Source of the DNA: Phycisphaerales bacterium
GTDB lineage: Bacteria; Planctomycetota; Phycisphaerae; SM23-33
DNA: 35,936 bases
NCBI GenBank assembly: GCA_003485185.1
Contig: DNAS01000030.1
Location: forward strand, 22,649 to 58,584
Reading direction: 5' to 3'
This document shows, piece after piece, positions 31,699 to 35,936 of this stretch; the first letter of the stretch is position 1; the number at the start of each line of letters is the position of its first letter. Made by a program: the position numbers and the translations under genes. The notes beneath the pieces were generated by a model that saw nothing but the letters and a program-made list of their open reading frames with translations, had not been told where the DNA came from and searched no databases.

Positions 31699-32637
31699 CT
31701 ACACGGCTGGGTTGATCTGCATCGTAAGGCGGAAACCTGGTTTGACACACGTGATTTTCCCGTCTCTTACTTGGATAGCATCGTCAAGTATGTTGCATCC
31801 GATTCCGTCAGGAAAAAATTCCCGGAGCAAACTGACCTTCAATGCACTGTTCTTTGTCTTGAGGCCTTTGTTGTGCATGAGTGCTATATAGACCAAGTGA
31901 GTTAGGATATCTGCCGCTTGTATGCCAAAGCTATCCCGCGACGACTCAAATTGGAAGTGTCGCACACGGACCGGTTCGATAGTTGGACGTAATACGCGTC
32001 TGAACAACATATTGGCGCAAGAGGTAAGTATTTCCCCGAACTCTAAAAATACCACGCTGCCATCTATTCGACGAATTACCCGTAAATCTCGCAGTTCCTT
32101 GGCATAAGAGTGCTTCTCGTCAAAGATCAAGTCGAAACTGTTGGGGACCTGTCTTGGGCGTATTTGGGGGAAATGATTGTGCAGCCAGAGCAACTGCTTT
32201 GCGAATTCTGACGTTGCCTGTGGAATATTGGAAATCCCGACCTGCAACAATTTTTTGCAGATCACATTATACGCCAGCTCGGAGTTTTTCCCTTCATATA
32301 CATCGCTTGCATTAACAGAGACTATCGGACGCATATCTGACTTTTTTGCTTGTGCGCCCAGCACTAACATTATCCTTTCAAAAAAGTCTTTGTAGATGTG
32401 CGCATTTCCCTTACATATCTTTCCGCCTTTGAATTCTTTTGCATCTTTGCCTAATTTCCGGAGGAGTTCCGCAGCTTTCGGACGAAGATGTTCCTCGTAA
32501 ACGTTGCGGATGAATGGGAGAGCGGTTTGCACGAAAGCAGTTGTGTCGGGGAATAATGTCTCATCGACAAAAAGCAGGATTGGCTGGGGAGGATGAAGAG
32601 GCCTGAGGATCGCACCTTGTCGAGAGAATTCGGCCAT
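31699..32637 (-). CDS. DUF3800-like protein (predicted RNase H-fold), third gene of island
   Basis: A 312-residue protein that resembles the DUF3800 family, which has a predicted RNase H-like fold and is frequent in defence islands. The N-terminal strand ILLFVDETLFP carries Asp25-Glu26, the position of the family's D-E/S motif. Asp173-Glu174 in LIFDEKHSYAK and the C-terminal SRDSFGIQAADILTHLVY (Asp235 and Asp243) complete a plausible acidic active site. ATG 32637 is chosen with AAAAGGA about 9 bases upstream; the frame to 32688 is not needed. It is AT-richer than the chromosome and lies 59 bases after the PD-(D/E)XK-like gene, last in a three-gene unit. Family call is by motif pattern and is less certain than the others. 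Confidence 0.65.
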   Translation of the reverse strand: MAEFSRQGAILRPLHPPQPILLFVDETLFPDTTAFVQTALPFIRNVYEEHLRPKAAELLRKLGKDAKEFKGGKICKGNAHIYKDFFERIMLVLGAQAKKSDMRPIVSVNASDVYEGKNSELAYNVICKKLLQVGISNIPQATSEFAKQLLWLHNHFPQIRPRQVPNSFDLIFDEKHSYAKELRDLRVIRRIDGSVVFLEFGEILTSCANMLFRRVLRPTIEPVRVRHFQFESSRDSFGIQAADILTHLVYIALMHNKGLKTKNSALKVSLLREFFPDGIGCNILDDAIQVRDGKITCVKPGFRLTMQINPAV

Positions 32638-32696
32638 GCCCGTATTCCTTTTCGGCGGCCGGAACGATTTTCTTGCAAGCCATGCCACTCGCCGCT

Positions 32697-33365
32697 CTAC
32701 AATTTTCTCGTGTCAACAAACAGCTCCAGAATCGCATCCTTCAAACCATGTTTCCCAATTCCCATGAGCCTCTTCTGGAGCGTCAATGCTGCTTCCCATT
32801 GGTCAAGACTGGTCGCTATGTGCGTATCATCGTTCACGAAATAGACGAAGACCAATCGCGCATCCAGCTTGTTCAATACTCGAAGATAATAGAGGTGCGC
32901 CAGGCGATTGGCGTATTGGTAGAAACCTGTCATCCAGTCAAGGAGCGGCTTGTATCCAAAATGTCCCTGAGTTCGCCGCAAACTGCTTCGGATCAGCTTT
33001 CTCGATCGTTCTGACTTTGCCTCGCAGCACGATACGATTTCGGGGATATTGGCCTTTGCCTCTACGAGGAAGTACGGGCCGTTATCGCCTGCTTTTCCCA
33101 AGGCATCCCACTGGGGCCCCCGATTCGGCCAGAAGTTTCGCAAGACGTCTTTTGGATTCCTTATGCCGAGTCGGTTCAGGAAGGAAACATCCCGGTACTC
33201 CGCGTAATCGTCATTTTTCAGCGGCGACAACCATTCGATGTTTTCGGCAAGTCCGCGGGGCAAATGCGCCGCCAATTCTTCCGCGAAGATGTCGCGGTGT
33301 TCATTCACGAGCTGTTGAATCCACTTCTGGCTTCCCTTGCTTGCCTTGGTTTGTGGCATTCTCAT
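32697..33365 (-). CDS. Predicted PD-(D/E)XK nuclease-like protein, second gene of island
   Basis: A 222-residue protein of no named family that I can recall. A core fitting the restriction-endonuclease fold is visible: Asp87 in GPQWDALGK, then 14 residues on, Glu102-Ala-Lys104 in YFLVEAKANIPEIV, which is the D-x(n)-E-x-K pattern on two adjacent strands. Downstream are a helical segment with FYQYANRLAHLYYLRVLNK and a strand RLVFVYFVNDD. No methylase or helicase partner is adjacent. GGGAG lies 7 bases before the ATG at 33365. The gene is 21 bases from the GIY-YIG gene and shares its lower GC. Nuclease activity is inferred from the motif alone. Confidence 0.62.
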   Translation of the reverse strand: MRMPQTKASKGSQKWIQQLVNEHRDIFAEELAAHLPRGLAENIEWLSPLKNDDYAEYRDVSFLNRLGIRNPKDVLRNFWPNRGPQWDALGKAGDNGPYFLVEAKANIPEIVSCCEAKSERSRKLIRSSLRRTQGHFGYKPLLDWMTGFYQYANRLAHLYYLRVLNKLDARLVFVYFVNDDTHIATSLDQWEAALTLQKRLMGIGKHGLKDAILELFVDTRKL

Positions 33366-33386
33366 GACATGACTCCCTGACCCGTC

Positions 33387-33854
33387 TCAGTGGGTTTCAA
33401 AACTGTTGTAGGGCGTGCTCAATGCCACAGCGACGTACATTTCCAAGAGAGCTTGTCGCATGGGGTTGGGTTCTTCGACATACTGCACTCGCATCCTGCG
33501 GACCCGCTTTTTCGCTTGCTCGAAGGCTTCGCGGAAGACACGATTGGATTCAAGCATTTTTCGTGAATTCGAAATCTTGTAACTCGGTTTCATGCCTGTT
33601 TTCTTGCGTGCAAGCAGAAAGGCAAAGGATGCGCTGTTGTGCGTGGAAGAAAGACGGCGGTGTTGCTGGAGACGCTGACAGATGTGGTTCGAGTGGCCCA
33701 CGTATAACGGCTTTCCCCTCTCCGAAAGAAGGTAAATCCCGCCGCACTTGGGCACTCCGGCCGGCAAGTCGTCGATAGGAACGGGCGGCATGGCCATGAG
33801 CTTTTCAAACGACGGATGGAGCGAATCTACGTACTTTCGGAACTTGGCATTCAT
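33387..33854 (-). CDS. GIY-YIG nuclease-domain protein, first gene of island
   Basis: A 155-residue protein with a GIY-YIG nuclease domain. The motif pair is GGIYLLSERGKPLYVGHS (Gly39-Ile40-Tyr41 and Tyr51-Val52-Gly53), followed by the conserved arginine in ICQRLQQHR (Arg61) and the late catalytic glutamate in ALLEMYVAVALSTPYNSF (Glu138) with Asn150. This is a complete active site in family order. A 30-residue N-terminal helix precedes the domain and there is no zinc finger or DNA-binding extension. GGGG lies 8 bases before the ATG at 33854. It is the first gene after the promoter at 33946-33974. Confidence 0.85.
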   Translation of the reverse strand: MNAKFRKYVDSLHPSFEKLMAMPPVPIDDLPAGVPKCGGIYLLSERGKPLYVGHSNHICQRLQQHRRLSSTHNSASFAFLLARKKTGMKPSYKISNSRKMLESNRVFREAFEQAKKRVRRMRVQYVEEPNPMRQALLEMYVAVALSTPYNSFETH

Positions 33855-33945
33855 CGTGTTGACCCCTTTTCAAATGGTGTGCGGGATGGCGCGCTCGCAA
33901 GCGGCCTTGTCCATCTTTCCCCGTCATTATTCCCGCCATGGTGAT

Positions 33946-33974
33946 ACGGTAGATTTGCGGCCTGGCCGTGTCAA
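33946..33974 (-). promoter_or_regulatory. Candidate promoter of the three-nuclease island
   Basis: On the minus strand TTGACA (complement of 33969-33974) is a perfect -35 box; 17 bases further is TACCGT (complement of 33946-33951), a weak -10 match. It lies about 90 bases before the GIY-YIG start and points into the three genes. Confidence 0.5.
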
Positions 33975-34008
33975 GAATCGGGGACGTCATAAATCCCATA
34001 ACAAAAAG

Positions 34009-34095
34009 ACTCACCGCAGAGTACGCAGAGGCCGCTGAGAAAAAATTCGTTTTATTCTTCTAATTCCTCTGCGTTCTCTGTGCCCTCTGTGGTGA
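34009..34095. repeat. Imperfect inverted repeat of the CCTCTGCG / CGCAGAG type
   Basis: Left arm TCACCGCAGAGTACGCAGAG (about 34010-34029) and right arm CCTCTGCGTTCTCTG followed by TGCCCTCTGTGGTGA (34066-34095) are imperfect inverted copies separated by an AT-rich centre. Repeats of this wording are widespread between genes of many bacteria. Here it separates the nuclease island from the methyltransferase gene. Confidence 0.7.
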
Positions 34096-34113
34096 AACTT
34101 CTTTGTCGTGGTT

Positions 34114-34989
34114 TCATTTCCCCAGCGTTTTGCGGAGGGCGCGGATGTGGTCGGGCGTGGTGCCGCAGCAGCCGCCGAGGAAGTTCGCCCCGGCTGCGAC
34201 GAGCTTCGGCGCGAAGGCGGCGAACTCGGCCGGGCCCATCGGGAAGACCGTCGCGCCGTCGGCGCGCACCTGGGGCAGGCCCGCGTTGGCCTTGATCCAG
34301 ACCGGCAGGGCGGTCGCGGCGCGGAAGAGTTTCGCCACAGCCACGTAGTTGTCCGGGCCGACGCCGCAGTTGGCGCCGACGGCGGCAGCGCCGCCCGCCT
34401 CGGCCGCCCGCGCCAGGTCGTCCGGCGCGTCGCCCATCATGCTCGCCGTCTTGTCCGGGCCGGAAGAGAACGTCATCGACACGACCACCGGAATCGCGAC
34501 CGCGCCGCGCACGGCGCGCAGCGCGATCCCGGCCTCGGCCAGCTCGTTGAACGTCTCGAGCACGATGGCGTCGGCGCCGCCGCGCTCCAGCGCGACGGCC
34601 GACGCGGCGAACGCATCGGCGAGTTCCTCGGCCGGCACGTCGTCCATCATGACGATCTTTCCCGTCGGCCCGAGCGAGGCGAAGACCTTGGCCGCGCCGC
34701 CGGCGGCCTTGCGGCTGATCGCCGCGCCCTTTTCGCATAGTTCGGCCGCACGCTCGCCCGCGCCGTGCTGCGCGAGGACGAACCGGTTTCCGCCGAACGT
34801 GTTGGTGAGGATGACTTCGCTTCCGGCCTGGACGTAACTCCGCGCGACGGCCTCGACGGCGGCGGGGTTCTGGTCTTTCCAGAGCTCGGGGCAGGCGCCG
34901 GCCGGCAGCCCGCGCTTCTGCAACTCGGTGCCCCAGGCGCCGTCCAGGACGCGGACGGTTTGGGCGAACTTTTGGAGGTCTAAGGGCAT
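34114..34989 (-). CDS. Homocysteine S-methyltransferase family protein
   Basis: A 291-residue enzyme of the homocysteine S-methyltransferase family (MmuM/BHMT/MetH N-domain). It starts with LDGAWGTELQKRG, has GSEVILTNTFGGNRF, and carries the zinc cysteines in GANCGVGPD and GGCCGTTPDHIRAL. A single domain of this size lacking B12 and folate modules suggests either a stand-alone methyltransferase using S-methylmethionine, SAM or betaine, or the substrate half of a split methionine synthase. It acts in methionine synthesis downstream of homoserine. No other met genes are in view. An AT-rich, GGAAAAA-containing sequence precedes the ATG at 34989. Confidence 0.9.
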   Translation of the reverse strand: MPLDLQKFAQTVRVLDGAWGTELQKRGLPAGACPELWKDQNPAAVEAVARSYVQAGSEVILTNTFGGNRFVLAQHGAGERAAELCEKGAAISRKAAGGAAKVFASLGPTGKIVMMDDVPAEELADAFAASAVALERGGADAIVLETFNELAEAGIALRAVRGAVAIPVVVSMTFSSGPDKTASMMGDAPDDLARAAEAGGAAAVGANCGVGPDNYVAVAKLFRAATALPVWIKANAGLPQVRADGATVFPMGPAEFAAFAPKLVAAGANFLGGCCGTTPDHIRALRKTLGK

Positions 34990-35047
34990 GTTTTTCCTCG
35001 GATTTCGGGGTCCATACGAAACATTTTCGCCATTTTCCGCGCCTATT

Positions 35048-35936
35048 CTAGGGATTTTTCGCGGGGGTTTTCGGGGCGGTTTGCGGGGTTTTTGAGCGGG
35101 CCAGCAGGGCCTCGCACTGCTCGAGCCGGCGGCGGACCTCGGGCTGGTTGTCGTCGAGCCGGAGGCTGCGTCGCGCCGCGTCGGCGGCCGAGCGGAGGAA
35201 GCGCCCCTCGCCCGTCGCGCGGTATAACTCCATGTGCAGCTCGGAGATGCGCGCCAGGACGGCGGCGTCCTGCGGGGCCAGCGCCGCGGCCCGTTCCAGC
35301 GCGACGGCCGCCCGTCCGTATCCGCCGGCGGCCTGCGCGGCGGCGGCCAGGTTCAGCCAGCTCGAAACGTTCTTTGGCTCTAGTCGCGCCACCTGCCCGC
35401 ATGCGTCGGCCGCGCCGGACGCATCACCAAGGTCCGCAAGTACTTGCGCGAGCTGTCCCCAGGCGTCGGCGTTATCCGGCTCGTTGGCCAGCAGGGCGCG
35501 CCAGGCGTCTCGCGCGGCGGTGAGTTTGCCCTGCACCTGGTACAGCGCGGCCAGGTTGAATCGCGCCTGGCGGTGGGTCTCGTCCTGCTCGAGGATGGCG
35601 AGGTAGGCGTTCTCGGCCTGCGGGAATCGGCCGAGGTAAGCGCAGACCGTGGCGAGGTTGAATCGCGACTGCGCGTCGGTCGGCGTGAGGGCGCAGATCC
35701 GCTCGTAGGTCTCGGCCGCGTCGGCATATCGGTCGAGCCGGGAGAGGGCGGTGGCGAGGGCCTTCAGCGCGTCGAGGTTGCGGGCGTCGCGCAGGACGGC
35801 GCGGCGGAAGCAGTCGGCGGCGAGGTCGGCGCGTCCGGCGGCCAGCGCGCGATTTCCCGCAGCCAGATGGGCGCGCGGATCGGCGTCGAAGCCGCGCGCG
35901 CCCGCGACAGCCGCGGCCCGCAGCCTGCGCCGAAGA
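35048..35936 (-). CDS. TPR-repeat protein, C-terminal part (5' end beyond window)
   Basis: The frame is open from the right edge of the window to the stop at 35048, about 295 residues. It consists of at least six or seven tetratricopeptide repeats; clear units include AGNRALAAGRADLAADCFRR, ETYERICALTPTDAQSRFNL, ENAYLAILEQDETHRQARFN, DAWRALLANEPDNADAWGQL and AVALERAAALAPQDAAVLAR. A low-complexity Lys-Pro-Thr tail ends the protein. TPR arrays are protein-binding scaffolds. The missing N-terminus may carry a signal peptide or another domain, so the role is open. Confidence 0.88.
   Translation of the reverse strand, partial: LRRRLRAAAVAGARGFDADPRAHLAAGNRALAAGRADLAADCFRRAVLRDARNLDALKALATALSRLDRYADAAETYERICALTPTDAQSRFNLATVCAYLGRFPQAENAYLAILEQDETHRQARFNLAALYQVQGKLTAARDAWRALLANEPDNADAWGQLAQVLADLGDASGAADACGQVARLEPKNVSSWLNLAAAAQAAGGYGRAAVALERAAALAPQDAAVLARISELHMELYRATGEGRFLRSAADAARRSLRLDDNQPEVRRRLEQCEALLARSKTPQTAPKTPAKNP

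Overview
The window is GC-rich, gene-dense bacterial chromosome with no rRNA or tRNA gene that I can see. It looks like a member of the Planctomycetota, probably an anaerobic one near the Phycisphaerae. This is inferred from gene style (a pilin-like N-terminus on a membrane protein, a PurF-like protein starting MGGFFG, an ApgM-type enzyme beside homoserine dehydrogenase, many palindromic spacer repeats) and from oxygen-sensitive metabolism (pyruvate formate-lyase plus superoxide reductase). No rRNA is present to settle it.

Layout. 1-2.9 kb: the end of a sigma-70 factor, a small membrane protein, enolase and a small unknown gene with its own terminator. 3.0-7.5 kb: an alpha/beta hydrolase, then a promoter, a ZTP (pfl-motif) riboswitch with an overlapping terminator, and the pyruvate formate-lyase and activase genes. 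7.5-11.4 kb: accessory region with a cluster of palindromes, a TIGR02391/Ymh HEPN-type protein, a membrane protein, and a retron made of a candidate msr-msd RNA, a retron reverse transcriptase and a zincin-type metallopeptidase joined to it by an ATGA overlap. 11.4-17 kb: ArsR regulator with an iron-sulfur aldo/keto reductase, superoxide reductase, anchored thermonuclease, aspartate kinase and an FAD oxidoreductase. 17-21 kb: a CreD-like membrane protein between two identical palindromes, then the threonine genes (homoserine dehydrogenase and an ApgM-like probable homoserine kinase). 21-26.5 kb: a PurF-like protein lacking the catalytic cysteine, glyoxalase-fold protein, MFS transporter, lipoprotein and IMP dehydrogenase. 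26.9-31.5 kb, plus strand: AONS-family enzyme, UPF0175 protein, CoaE, Rho and a HAD phosphatase. 31.7-34 kb: a visibly AT-richer three-gene island (GIY-YIG, PD-(D/E)XK-like and DUF3800-like proteins) bordered by repeats. 34.1 kb to the end: homocysteine S-methyltransferase and a TPR protein cut by the window end.

How it fits together. Aspartate kinase, homoserine dehydrogenase, the ApgM-like enzyme and the methyltransferase belong to aspartate-family amino acid metabolism. The ZTP switch ties formate production to one-carbon folate status. The two strongest candidates for new biology are the retron-metallopeptidase pair (9754-11284) and the three-nuclease island (31699-33974); both look like defence modules. 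A family of 20-nt stem-loops sharing the core GCTGACGC recurs in three spacers.
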